Positions 43,138 through 53,069 of a DNA stretch of 64,000 nt are shown here, one piece after another; within the stretch, counting starts at the first letter, position 1, and each line of letters begins with the position of its first letter. The DNA comes from Chamaecrista fasciculata (Eukaryota; Streptophyta; Magnoliopsida; Fabales; Fabaceae), in assembly GCA_003254925.1 (NCBI GenBank), contig QANZ01037291.1:133553-197552 (forward strand). Direction: 5' to 3'. Position numbers and translations under genes: made by a program. The notes beneath the pieces are model-generated. The model ran no database searches. It was not told the origin of the DNA and worked only from the letters and a program-made list of their open reading frames with translations.

Positions 43138-46100
43138 TCACGAAAACATCTTTTTGAGTTGAGTCTTTAGTAGGTGACGGAAAGGCTTCCACTCATCATC
43201 ATCATCATCATCATCCTCATCTTCCTGGTCGTCATCTTCATCTTTCTCATCATCTTCCTGGTCATCATCCTCATCTTTCTCATCATCATCATCAAGATCA
43301 GTCATATAGTCTTGCCAATCATCATCTTCACCATCATCCATATCATCCTCCTTCTCCTTGGCATATATTGGGTGCACCCCAAACTGTTTTATCACTTTTG
43401 ACATATCCCCACCAACCCGACCATTAAACTTAAATGATAACTTTGGGTTTTCACCCTTTCCTCCGCTTTCTTCAATGCTTTTAGTTACTAATCCCCCACA
43501 ATCTCCGTAGGTTATACGCAGATGACCGACATCTGTTTCATGAATGAAAGCAGCAAAACTGCGACGATAAATATCATCAAGATCGAGTCTGACACCATCG
43601 TTGTTTGTCACTAAACAGTCAACCTTTTTGATATCTTCACCCACAGGAATAATGACGCAGAAAATGCAACCCAAAAGCTTGGAATGTGGAGAAAAAGTTA
43701 TCAAACCTTTTCTTGTCCTATGCCTGAACCACCTTGGAACTTTCTTTCCTGGGAATATGAATGAACTGTCAAATCTTCCAAACTCTTCTTTCCGAAGTCT
43801 TTCACGTTCCTCTAAGGACTTGCGCGCATAATTTGTTAGGTTGGCACGAGCTGCTAATCCAATAGCTTCGCATGAATGTCCATCCAGTTTTATGCAATCT
43901 TTGGCCCAAATTTTGTCAATTGATGGTGGAAGTTGTGGTATAGATTCAAGTTGTCTACAGTCTGAAATAATAAGAAATCGCAAAGACGTTAGATCAGTGA
44001 AATTGCTTGACAGATGTGTGAGGCAACAACATCCTTCTAGCAAGAGACATTCAACTCTTCCAAAGCCTCCATCGGGTATGGTAAAACTCTTAATTAGTGT
44101 GAATGATAAATCCATTGCTACCATATTCTCGGATATGATCGAGAACTCCTTCAATCTCACACACTTGCGAAGAAACAGATGAGCAAGAGATTTTAAAGGG
44201 ATTTCACTTTTTAGACAAATAAGACTTCTGCATTCAGAAAGGTCCAAGGCCCTAAGTCTGGGAAGTGAAAAAATCGATGGATGAACCACAGGCAAACTTG
44301 AACATTCTTGGAGGTCTATTGTCTCAAGATTCTTTGCTGACGAGAGATCTGGGAGCTCAACAAGATTTTTAGACTCGTCCAGCTGAAATGTTTTCAAATT
44401 CTCCAAAGGCTGTGACAATATAAAAAGAGAAACATCAAACCATTTAAAGAAATTATCTTTGGAAGTTTAACATAATTCAATAAATTAAGAGTTATTTAGT
44501 GTACATACATACATACATATATATATATACTTTAATGATACGTACCATCACTCCATCCCAAAGCCTTTTCAATTTGCTATGAGGCAGATAGAGCTCCACA
44601 AGATTTTTTGCACAAAATGTTGCAGGTAGGTATCTTAAAGGATAATTTTCCCAATAAAGAAGCCTTAGTTCATTTGGCAAAGATTCGAGGCCTTTAGGTA
44701 GCTTCACCAGATTAGAGTTATGAATGCTAAGAATCTTTAGCTTGTGCATCCTGGAAAAGGCTCGAGGACTTAAGCATAACATACTCCTAGAAGCTCCCTT
44801 GTCTATTTTTATGCTCTGAATGTGTTCAGTCCCCTGTAAAGAATAACTAGTATTTGGAGTAAAGAAATATTCAATGAAAAGTTTAATATAATATATATGA
44901 AAAAACTTTAATCAATTCTTAATTACCTTCTCATTTACTAATACTCCACGAATATCATGGAAATCCCATAAATGTCTCCATTTGCAAGGATCTTCCATTT
45001 GTTCTTCACGAAGAATCTCTTTACCCATTTCTTCTAGGAGGTCATGCATTGACACAAAAATTGAATCTTCTTCTAACGTTCGTGTTATAAGTGCTTTGTC
45101 ACTAAGCACCTTTAACTCAATAGCAGTTGAGAAATCACATTTGTCTAATATATTTATTATAGAAGACTCGTTGTACCCTTTGAAGCAACATGCAATGTAC
45201 AGAAAAACATTTTTTTGTTGACGATCTAAATTATCATAGCTCCACTTTAGTACATCATGAATTTTCTTGAAAGGCTTTTTTTTGAACTTATCCAATTGAC
45301 TCTTCCACTCCTGTTCATTTTTACCACAAAGAAATGAACCCAAAACTTTTACAGCTAGTGGAAGTTCCCTAGTATACTCAATCACCTTACTTGACAAACC
45401 ATGAAACTCTGAGGTTTTACAATTTTCTCCAAAGGCATTCAAATTGAAAAGCTCAAGTGCTTCTTCAGACGTCAATGGCATAACCTCATATGTTTTGATA
45501 GCCTTGTCCTTAAGCATGTCCTTATCTCTTGTCGTGATAATGATTCTACTACCAAGTCCATACCAATTTAGTTTTCCAACTAAATTTTCTATTTGACTTA
45601 AATCGTTGATATCATCAAGAACAATAAGAACCTTAGTTCGACGAAGCTTTCTTTCAACATTAGGAGGTAGTCCATTAGACGTGTCAATTTGTAATTTTTT
45701 TTCTTTAAGCAGGGTAGAGAAAAGTTTGTTCTTCAAATCAATGACTCCATGTTTTTCAAATACTTCTCTTACATTTTCCAAAAAGCAAGACCCTTCATAT
45801 TCATAACAAAACCGATAGAATACTGCAGTTGCAAGAGTTGTCTTGCCAATCCCGCCCATGCCCCAAAGTCCAATGACACAAACATCTTGAGAATTTTGCT
45901 TCATTAGTGGTTGTAAATCTTCAATCTTTTTTTCAATTCCAACAAGATTTCTCAAGGTGGATGGGTACATCAGCGTATTCAACCTTTTGAACAAAGATTT
46001 GGTAACCTCTTCTATTAGCTCTGCTTCATCTCTAAAACAAAAGAGAGGGAAAATATTTAAACTTCTTGGTCATGTCCATCTTTTGTCCAAAAACATATTT

Positions 46101-47510
46101 ATAAATATCTTAATTTCTATAGATTTTTTTAAATGCTAAATTAACATGTTTTTAATTTTATGATTTGGTTCTTCAGATTTATTAGTTTTTCATTTATAAT
46201 TAACTCATTTATGATATACTGTTATAAACCCTATAAATTGAAGTGTCAATTTTTCACATTGCAAAATTAGGTGTTGAAGCGGCGATGTTTGTATTAGCAA
46301 GAAAATCATTTCAAGTAGAAAGTAGGAAATTGTCTTTTAAAACACAAGTAATGAAAAACTTCAACATTCAGGCCAAAAAAAAAAATGAAAAACTTCAACA
46401 TTTCCTAGTTTCTGTAATCTTAATTTTCTTCGTATAAATTAAATAAAAGAACTTGAAAATTAAGTAATTGCAAAGTTTAAAGATGCAGTTAACACACATT
46501 TTAGAGATTTGAAAACAAAGATAACGGAGTTTTTCTATGCCAGACAGATCTCTATATAACATCAACTTCACTAAACTCAAATCAAATGAAAACAACAAAT
46601 ATATTTTAAGAAACTAAACCGCTATTATAACATGCAATTTCAGGAAGATGTGAAAAATATATGACTAAATTACATTAAAACCCCCTGAGTTTTAGGTCAA
46701 GGGCAGAAAACACCCCTGAGTTCCAAAAAAATGGCAGAAGAACTCCTGAGTTTTTAACTATGCTCACTTAAGACTCTTGAGTTTTAAAATTTGATAGACA
46801 GATCTTTTGATCGAACTTTCAACCTTGCTTACTTAAACCCCTAACTGTCTTCACTTTTTTAAAAAGTCAAGGGTCCAAAAGTGAATAAAATTAATAGTTC
46901 AAGGGTCTATATGTCAAGATAAAAACTTAGAGGTCCTAAGTGGGCACACCTAAAAACTCAAGAGGTCTGTTTGTCAAATTTTGAAACTGGGATATTCTCT
47001 GCCTCTGACGTGAAACTAGGGGGACTTAATGTAATTTAACCGAAATATATTTAATGTAGTGGAGAAAATAAGAACTAACTTGTAATTTGAAGAATGGAAT
47101 CCTGATAAATCAGCAGCACTTTTCAAAGCTGATCTCCAAACTTGAACTTTTTCTGGGCACCTTTCTTCATGTTTGGCGAAAGCATCTTTATAAGAACCAA
47201 TTTGATGCCTCACATGAGATGGATCTGTGTGGTAGAATACAGGAATCACAGTTTGCTTGCACTCCATAATTTTGACAAGCTCTTCCAAGCACCACTTTGA
47301 AGAAGCATAGTCCTTTGAGAATATGACCAAGGACATGAGTGATTCATCAATTGTTTCATCACCCTTCTCAAGTTTGTCCTCATCTACATAAAAATCGATT
47401 TTCTGTTGCTTCAAGGACACTTTCAAATGGCTAAGAAGACTAGAACGTACATCGGTACCTCTGAAACTTATAAAAACATCATATTTTGTATGAGAAGAAG
47501 ATGCCATCAT
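43138..47510 (-). CDS. TIR-NB-ARC-LRR disease-resistance protein (TNL), four exons
   Basis: Exons (minus): 47510-47080, 46031-44927, 44833-44546 and 44409-43138. Introns are 1048, 93 and 136 bp, all GT-AG; the phases join to a predicted 1031-aa protein. TIR, about residues 9-140: YDVFISFRGTDVR and SKWCLEEL with the conserved NADase Glu. NB-ARC: P-loop GMGGIGKTT (about 201-209), kinase-2 KVLIVLDDIND, RNBS-B GSRIIITTRD, ELPLAVKVLG where most TNLs have GLPLA, and MHDLLEEMG. LRRs run from exon 3 (LKILSIHNSNLVKLP) into exon 4, then a C-JID-like post-LRR domain (FIFPGKKVPRWFRHR), then a long Asp/Glu tail with two DEKDEDDDQED units. TNLs detect pathogen effectors and signal through TIR NADase activity and EDS1. 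No stop or frameshift is visible. Intron 1 carries a MITE and a micro-retroposition scar. Confidence 0.9.
43191..43335. repeat. Trinucleotide (ATC/TTC) tract coding the TNL acidic tail
   Basis: On plus it reads as runs of CATCAT/CCTCATCTT. On the coding strand these are GAT/GAA/GAC codons. A longer unit of about 30 bp, coding DDEKDEDDDQED, is duplicated. The acidic tail therefore probably arose by microsatellite expansion. Confidence 0.8.
46351..46402 (+). mobile_element. Micro-retroposition footprint 3 in TNL intron 1 (TCAGGCC plus A10)
   Basis: An 18-bp sequence ATGAAAAACTTCAACATT is repeated (46351-46368 and 46385-46402) around 16 bases (46369-46384, CAGGCC plus 10 A; the preceding T is shared). 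Core and tail match footprints 1 and 2, here on the plus strand. Confidence 0.65.
46663..47041. mobile_element. Mutator-type MITE in TNL intron 1
   Basis: GACTAAATTACATTAA at the left is mirrored by TTAATGTAATTTAACC at the right, and both lead into CCCCCTGAGTTT/AAACTAGGGGG segments. The flanks AAAATATAT (46654-46662) and GAAATATAT (47042-47050) match at 8 of 9 positions, fitting an aged 9-bp TSD. It is non-coding and makes up over a third of the intron. Confidence 0.68.
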
Positions 47511-48681
47511 GCAAAAACAAACACTGATGTGTTTATGTCTTTGCTTCTTGAATCAGTCTTAGTGATTGAAATCAAGAACTAATTAAACTAGAAAGTAGAA
47601 ACACATATGCATGGATCTACAAGCAGGATGATTTAGATATATATATATATATATATCTAAGTTCTAACAATCAACAAACAGAGATGAGAAAGAAGGAATT
47701 TCTTGGAGAGTGTAGGACTATCATCAGAGAGCTAGTCCAAGTCAACAAAGTCAATTAATAAATTCAAGAAAGAAAAGAAAGTACACGAGGCGTGCTCATT
47801 AACGGTAGATAAAATATTTCAATCTTTTTTGAATCCGACAAATATTGAATCAAATTATCAAAAAGAAAAACAAGTGGTAAATATTCAATTCGGTGATGAA
47901 TAAACATATTTGAATCAAAAGAAAGAGAAGTGCTGAGCTGAGTAAAGTACAGAGTGACAAATAGGAATATAATTATACTACTAATGTGAACCCATGTGAT
48001 CATGTGATGTTAAGTATGTATCAAACAGATCCTCTATATATACTAATATATATGTAACTTGTAAGCCTTGGTGCCTCAAAGTTGATTAATAAATTCTTTT
48101 TCTATATATATACAAAGTACAACTTCATTAAAAGCTGGTGCTTTTATTGAGAAGCGTAAAACAAAGTGATTTTGACATATAGCAGAAAACAAGTTTCAAA
48201 TTTCAAATAGAATATGCTTCTGCGAAACTCCTCAAAGAGATCTTGGTCTGAATTCTGAAATTAATGCAACAAAATATTAGAAAGAAGGTTTTTCCCGTGA
48301 GAAATTGTAATCCAAGTCAATCAAAGTAAATGAATAAAATCAAGAATATAATACCACTAGGCAGGCCAGCTGGGTGGTAATTATAATATTACATGTATCA
48401 TTAGCCCTCACCAATATTGAATTGCTTATTAATTGCTCGCAATTTATAGTTTTTAAATCTTATTAGTGCCTCTCACTTTGCCAAATCTATTGCCATCCAC
48501 CAATAACTGCGCACACTGAATATTTTAATTTCATTTGTTTTGTACGACAACGCTTAAAGCTAAGACATCATTAGTTTGAAAAATTGTTAGATATGTAATC
48601 ATGAAAAATGCATTAAATTATAGATAGCTGAATTGTATATCACTAATAAATAATAATACATTCACACCTAACCACTCTCTA
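47511..48681. other. Upstream region of the TNL gene, no other gene seen
   Basis: Contains an (AT)n tract at 47,637-47,656 about 130 bp upstream of the start codon, which makes a TATA box hard to assign, and otherwise AT-rich DNA up to the LTR at 48682. No coding frame could be supported. Confidence 0.5.
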
Positions 48682-48904
48682 TGTAATACCTTACAAATTT
48701 TAGAATTTTAGCCTTTTAGGCATTAATTTGAAGTTTTAAGTGATGAATTGAAAAAAGAGAGAAGAAATATTGGCTACAAGAAATAATTAAACTAGAAATG
48801 CATCATTTCTTGGGGAGCTAAATATCTCTAATTCTTAGAGTTATCACCACCGACTCAATGAAGACTCAAAACTATGTACTTAGAGAAATTTAAGCGATTC
48901 AGTC

Positions 48905-49131
48905 TGCACGAATATGCAAGCAAAAGGATGATTTTATTGATACAAATGGAACAGTATATATATACAGCTGATAAAAGGGTGATAGGATGACTATCACGCA
49001 AAGGAATGGGACCCACTAGCTAACTAATTCACATGCTAACGAGAAGCTACTACAAATATATGTAACGGAAGAATATACACGTATATGCCTATGTGTAAAA
49101 TACAATTAAATGAATGAATAATAAATCTACA
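48905..49131 (-). repeat. Copia 3' LTR (young element)
   Basis: TGCACGAATATGC to AATCTACA, paired with 52843-53069. A C-run on plus (purine tract on the coding strand, 49132-49139) adjoins it. Confidence 0.88.
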
Positions 49132-49139
49132 CCCCCCCT

Positions 49140-50648
49140 TCAAGTTGGCGGCGTGTGACAGAGGAGACCCAACTTGGAAGCTAAGGAAGACAACTGGGTC
49201 AGAGCAAGTGATTTAGTGAAGAGATCAGCAAGCTGGAGTTGTGTAGGAATGTGTTGAGGACAAATGAAGCCTTCCTTGAAGCGTTCACGGACCACGTGGC
49301 AGTCTATTTCAATATGCTTTGTTCGTTCGTGGTAGACTGGGTTAGCTGCAATATGAAGGGCGGATTTGTTATCACACCAGAGGGGAATTGGTGTTGTGGG
49401 AGTAATGCGAAAATCCTTGAGAAGATAACTGATCCAGAGGAGTTCGCAGACAGCATTCGCCATACTTCGATACTCTGCTTCACAAGAAGATCGCGCTACG
49501 GTGGTTTGTTTCTTCGTTTTCCATGATATAGCGTTGGAGCCCAACAAAATGCAATAGCCTGACAATGAGCGACGAGTCTGAGGACATGATGCCCAGTCAC
49601 TGTCGCAGTAGGCCTCAATGTTAAAAGTAGATGTAGAAGAATAGAAGATGCCGAGGCAAGAGGTCCCTTTGAGGTAACGAACAACGTGCAGAGCAGCATG
49701 CATATGTGTTTCACGAGGATCACTCACGAATTGTCTAAGCTGCTGTACACTGAAAGTGATGTCGGGACGTGTGAGAGTAAGGTACAACAAGCGACCAATC
49801 AATCGTCGATATTGTTCAGCATCCTGCAGAGGGGGAGAATCGACAGGAAACTTATGTCCCTTTGGCAATGGTGTGGCGACAGAGGTAGTTGCAGAGAGAT
49901 GAGTATCATCAATGATGTCAAGGATGTATTTCCGCTGACAAAGGTAGGTTCCTTGGGAGCTTCGGGCAATTTCAACGCCCAAGAAGTACTTGGCAAGACC
50001 AAGATCTTTGATGATGAAAACAGAGGCGAGATATGCTTTGACTTTAGAAATTTCATGCTCACATGGTCCTGTCAAGAGCATATCGTCGACATAGATGATA
50101 AGAGCAATGAATCCTTGGGGACAATCTTTTGTGAACAAACAGGAATCATTTGAAGATTGAGTGAAACCATATTTCAGAATTTGAGTTGTAAACTCTGAGT
50201 TCCACTCGCGAGATGCTTGCTTGAGGCCGTAGAGAGAGCGTTTAAGTCGACAAACTTGTCCCGGAAGAGCTTTGGTGTATCCTTCAGGAGCATCAAGGTA
50301 AACTTCCTCCTTGAGATAGCCATGGAGGAAGGCGTTATTAATATCGAGTTGATGAATAGGCCACCCTTTACAAGTGGCTAGGGCAATGAAGATGCGAACA
50401 GTGACAACCTTGGCAACGGGAGAAAAGCTGTTGATGTAATCGTGGCCTGCAACCTGAGTATAGCCCTTGGCGACTAAGCGGGCCTTATAGCGATCAATGG
50501 AGCCATCAGCATGGTACTTGATACGGTAGACCCATTTTGAACCAACAGTCTTTTTTCCTGCAGGTAAAGACGTTAACTCCCAAGTGTTGTTAGTTTCTAA
50601 TGCAGTAAGCTCAAGATTCATGGCGGATACCCACTTGGGATCCTTCAC
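49140..50648 (-). CDS. Copia reverse transcriptase-RNase H, intact frame
   Basis: A 502-codon frame: [82 protein letters not shown], the catalytic YVDDMLLTG, DLGLAKYFLGVEIARS, YRRLIGRLLYLTLTRPDI, RNase H (YCDSDWASCPQTRRSLSGYC, SSCEAEYRSMA, WCDNKSALHIA) and the terminal HIEIDCHVVRERF with ADLFTKSL. No stop occurs until the end beside the polypurine tract. It would normally be released from a polyprotein by the element's protease, which is deleted here. Confidence 0.88.
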   Translation of the reverse strand: MKDPKWVSAMNLELTALETNNTWELTSLPAGKKTVGSKWVYRIKYHADGSIDRYKARLVAKGYTQVAGHDYINSFSPVAKVVTVRIFIALATCKGWPIHQLDINNAFLHGYLKEEVYLDAPEGYTKALPGQVCRLKRSLYGLKQASREWNSEFTTQILKYGFTQSSNDSCLFTKDCPQGFIALIIYVDDMLLTGPCEHEISKVKAYLASVFIIKDLGLAKYFLGVEIARSSQGTYLCQRKYILDIIDDTHLSATTSVATPLPKGHKFPVDSPPLQDAEQYRRLIGRLLYLTLTRPDITFSVQQLRQFVSDPRETHMHAALHVVRYLKGTSCLGIFYSSTSTFNIEAYCDSDWASCPQTRRSLSGYCILLGSNAISWKTKKQTTVARSSCEAEYRSMANAVCELLWISYLLKDFRITPTTPIPLWCDNKSALHIAANPVYHERTKHIEIDCHVVRERFKEGFICPQHIPTQLQLADLFTKSLALTQLSSLASKLGLLCHTPPT

Positions 50649-51268
50649 AGCTTGTTTGTAAGTTTAAGGTTCCTGTATCTTTGACAAGTTAGAAGCAAAA
50701 GCGATATATGCAGAAGAAAAATTGGAAAAGAAACATTGCAATAATAATCATTAAGCCATGGGGGTGGATTCTTTGGACGTGTACTGACACGGGGAGCAAT
50801 GACAGAAGAATTAGAAGGGGGTGATAGAGTAGAGGAGTCAGAAGAAGGAGCAATGGAAGGAGAAAGAGATGAGACAGCAGGGGTGGATGTATCAGCTGGG
50901 AGGGAAGATGCATCAGGGGATGGTAGGGATGAAGGTGGATCAGAATAATCAAAAGGTGTGTCTAAGTGAACCAAAGGAAGATGATGTTGTGTAGAATCAA
51001 AAGAAGAGGATGCTGATGCAAAGGGAAATAAATGTTCACAAAAAATAACATCTCGTGTAATGTAAATTTGATGAGTATGCAAATCATAAGCTTTGTACGC
51101 TTTATGTCCAGCAGCATATCCTAAAAATAAGCATTTATGGGCACGTGGAGAGAACTTGTCTTTGTGTGGTGAAATGTTAGTGGCATAGCATAAACTTCCA
51201 AATACTTTAAGACGAGAATAGTCGGGGGGGGGGGGGAATTGTGGAGCATCTCATAAGGCGTCTTCCAA
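50645..51268 (-). pseudogene. Copia integrase-RT linker, frameshifted at a G-run
   Basis: Encodes the Ser/Pro/Thr-rich linker typical between copia integrase and RT (IYITRDVIFCEHLFPF, then Ser-Pro repeats and NPPPWLNDYYC). The frame is broken near 51,225-51,237 by a homopolymer of about 13 G (plus strand) and near 51,082. The homopolymer could be a sequencing or assembly error. Confidence 0.6.
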
Positions 51269-52048
51269 TCAAGGATTGGGGTCGGTATTCGATTGATTAA
51301 ATATGTAGCTGTAAGTATGGATTCCCCCCAGAATTTTTTTTGGCAAATTAGCTTGAAATAAAAGGCTGCGTGCAGGGGCAAGAAGATGTTTATGCTTGCG
51401 TTCTACGATGCCGTTTTGTTGTGGAGTGTAGACACATGAGGTTTGGTGGACTATGCCTAAACTGGAGAAGAAATTTTGACAAGTATGATTGACAAACTCA
51501 GTGCCATTGTCAGATTGAATAGTTTTAACAGATTGATTATACTGAGTTTGAGCTTGTGTAATGAAATTAATCAGAGTTAGAGCAGCTTGTGACTTGTATG
51601 TTAATAAGAAGGTCCATGTGACACGGGTGTAATCATCAACTATAGTTAAAATATAGTGAGCATTAGTTAGTGTAGGTGTAGTATATGGACCCCATAAGTC
51701 AGTGTGTAAAAGTTCTAAAACATGAGATGCTCGAGATTGACTAACAGGAAAAGGGATGCGAGATTGCTTGGCAAGATGGCATGTATCACAATTGGGAAGA
51801 GAAGTAGAGCAAGATGATTTAATAGAAGTGATGTGTTTGATGACAGACAAAGGACAGTGTCCTAATCGTTGGTGCCAAAGAGAAGCATCATTGATATTAC
51901 TAGATAAAGCAGTACAAGCAATATGATAGTCATAGTCATGAACAAATTTATTTATTACATCAGAATTGAAAGAGTGTTTATCTAACATGTATAAATTTCC
52001 CTTCACACCAGCTAAGGCAATAATGCGATTAGTCCTCTGGTCCTGCAC
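51269..52048 (-). CDS. Copia gag-pre-integrase and integrase (interrupted at its end)
   Basis: 259 codons. NLYMLDKHSF and SLWHQRLGHCP form the gag-pre-integrase domain, with CDTCHLAKQ as zinc ligands. The core has all three catalytic acids: HTDLWGPY, TIQSDNGTEFV and YTPQQNGIVERKHKH. It ends in a frame change before the C-terminal domain (the next frame continues as ILTATYLINRIPTP). The start lies within fused gag remnants; in a full element protease would come first. Confidence 0.78.
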   Translation of the reverse strand: MQDQRTNRIIALAGVKGNLYMLDKHSFNSDVINKFVHDYDYHIACTALSSNINDASLWHQRLGHCPLSVIKHITSIKSSCSTSLPNCDTCHLAKQSRIPFPVSQSRASHVLELLHTDLWGPYTTPTLTNAHYILTIVDDYTRVTWTFLLTYKSQAALTLINFITQAQTQYNQSVKTIQSDNGTEFVNHTCQNFFSSLGIVHQTSCVYTPQQNGIVERKHKHLLAPARSLLFQANLPKKILGGIHTYSYIFNQSNTDPNP

Positions 52049-52791
52049 AACACAATGGGATTTAGTAAAGGATAAAGACTCACAGATTTCTGGCTTTCCG
52101 CAGAAACAACCACAGAAAATGCTTTAGCAACTTTTGGCAAGCGATCCATGCTAAGGATCTGACTACGAACTACATCAAACTCTTGGTTAAGACCCATGAG
52201 GAATTGCAGCAAACGAGTCCATGCAGCAACATCCTTCATGCGCTGGTTAACACCACAAGTGCAAGCATCACAACGGCAAATAGGAATCGGAGCAAGACGA
52301 TCCATCTCGTCCCATGCCCGATGAAGCTTACTGTAGTAAGTGATGACAGAGTCATTCCCCTGTTGCAAGGAACAAATCTGTCGCTGAACCTGATACAGCT
52401 GTGGACCAGTACTAAGTCCATAACGATCAGCAATTTCATCCCATAGACGTTTAGCGGAAGCACAATAAATCAATGTGTCGGCTATGTCTTTGGATATGGA
52501 ATTCATAATCCAAGAACGGATCATAGAATCGACCCGTTTCCAACGACGATATTGGGTAGCATCAGTAGGGGCATCAAGAGAACCATCGATAAAACCGACT
52601 TTATCTTTGGCCTCTAAAGCTGTACTAACAGCAACACTCCATGTAAGAAAGTTAGATCCACTGAGATGCGTACTGACGAGCATCATCCCAGGGTGATCGG
52701 AGTTCTGTAAAACCAAAGGCCCATCATCGAATTTCGATACAATGGACGAATTGGTAATGCTCGGGTCAGGGGTACTAGGGGATTCGGCCAT
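52012..52791 (-). CDS. Copia gag (UBN2-like), C-terminally truncated
   Basis: Starts MAESPSTPDPSITN shortly after the PBS. Gag-domain motifs: LSGSNFLTWSVAVSTAL, DKVGFIDGSLDAP, RRWKRVDSMIRSWIMNSI, LWDEIADRYGLSTGPQLYQV and LMGLNQEFDVVRSQIL. After SAESQKS the usual CCHC knuckle and protease are absent and the frame runs into pre-integrase sequence and stops. 260 codons including the stop. A CxC-x4-C cluster (CRCDACTC) sits mid-protein. Confidence 0.82.
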   Translation of the reverse strand: MAESPSTPDPSITNSSIVSKFDDGPLVLQNSDHPGMMLVSTHLSGSNFLTWSVAVSTALEAKDKVGFIDGSLDAPTDATQYRRWKRVDSMIRSWIMNSISKDIADTLIYCASAKRLWDEIADRYGLSTGPQLYQVQRQICSLQQGNDSVITYYSKLHRAWDEMDRLAPIPICRCDACTCGVNQRMKDVAAWTRLLQFLMGLNQEFDVVRSQILSMDRLPKVAKAFSVVVSAESQKSVSLYPLLNPIVLCRTRGLIALLP

Positions 52792-52842
52792 TTGTACTGA
52801 CAGAAAAAAGAAGGAGCAGAAGATATTCCTGCTCTGATACCA

Positions 52843-53069
52843 TGCACGAATATGCAAGCAAAAGGATGATTTTATTGATACAAATGGTACAGTATATATA
52901 TACAGCTGATAACAGGGTGATAGGATGACTATCACGCAAAGGAATGGGACCCACTAGCTAACTAATTCACATGCTAACGAGAAGCTACTACAAATATCTG
53001 TAACGGAAGAATATACACGTATATGCCTATGTGTAAAATACAATTAAATGAATGAATAATAAATCTACA
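52843..53069 (-). repeat. Copia 5' LTR (young element)
   Basis: Pairs with 48905-49131. It is followed on the minus strand by the tRNA-Met PBS within GCATGGTATCAGAGC. Confidence 0.88.

Larger units (their letters stand above)
48905..53069 (-). mobile_element. Young Ty1-copia element without protease, 5-bp TSD
   Basis: LTRs 48905-49131 and 52843-53069 (227 bp each; I count about three differences) are flanked by CAGTC (48900-48904 and 53070-53074). A PBS (TGGTATCAGAGC) lies next to the 5' LTR at 52833-52844 on the minus strand. The paralogous LTR at 55020-57337 preserves the empty site (GATTCAGTCCCTG). Gag, integrase and a full-length RT/RNase H are present, but the zinc knuckle and protease between gag and integrase are gone. 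The few LTR differences indicate recent insertion. Lacking protease, it would depend on other elements. Confidence 0.9.

Noticed and set aside
43174-43401. Ile/Leu-rich 75-codon plus-strand ORF
   Set aside because: Antisense of the Asp/Glu tail of the TNL gene; the apparent hydrophobic protein is a mirror of GAT/GAA codons.
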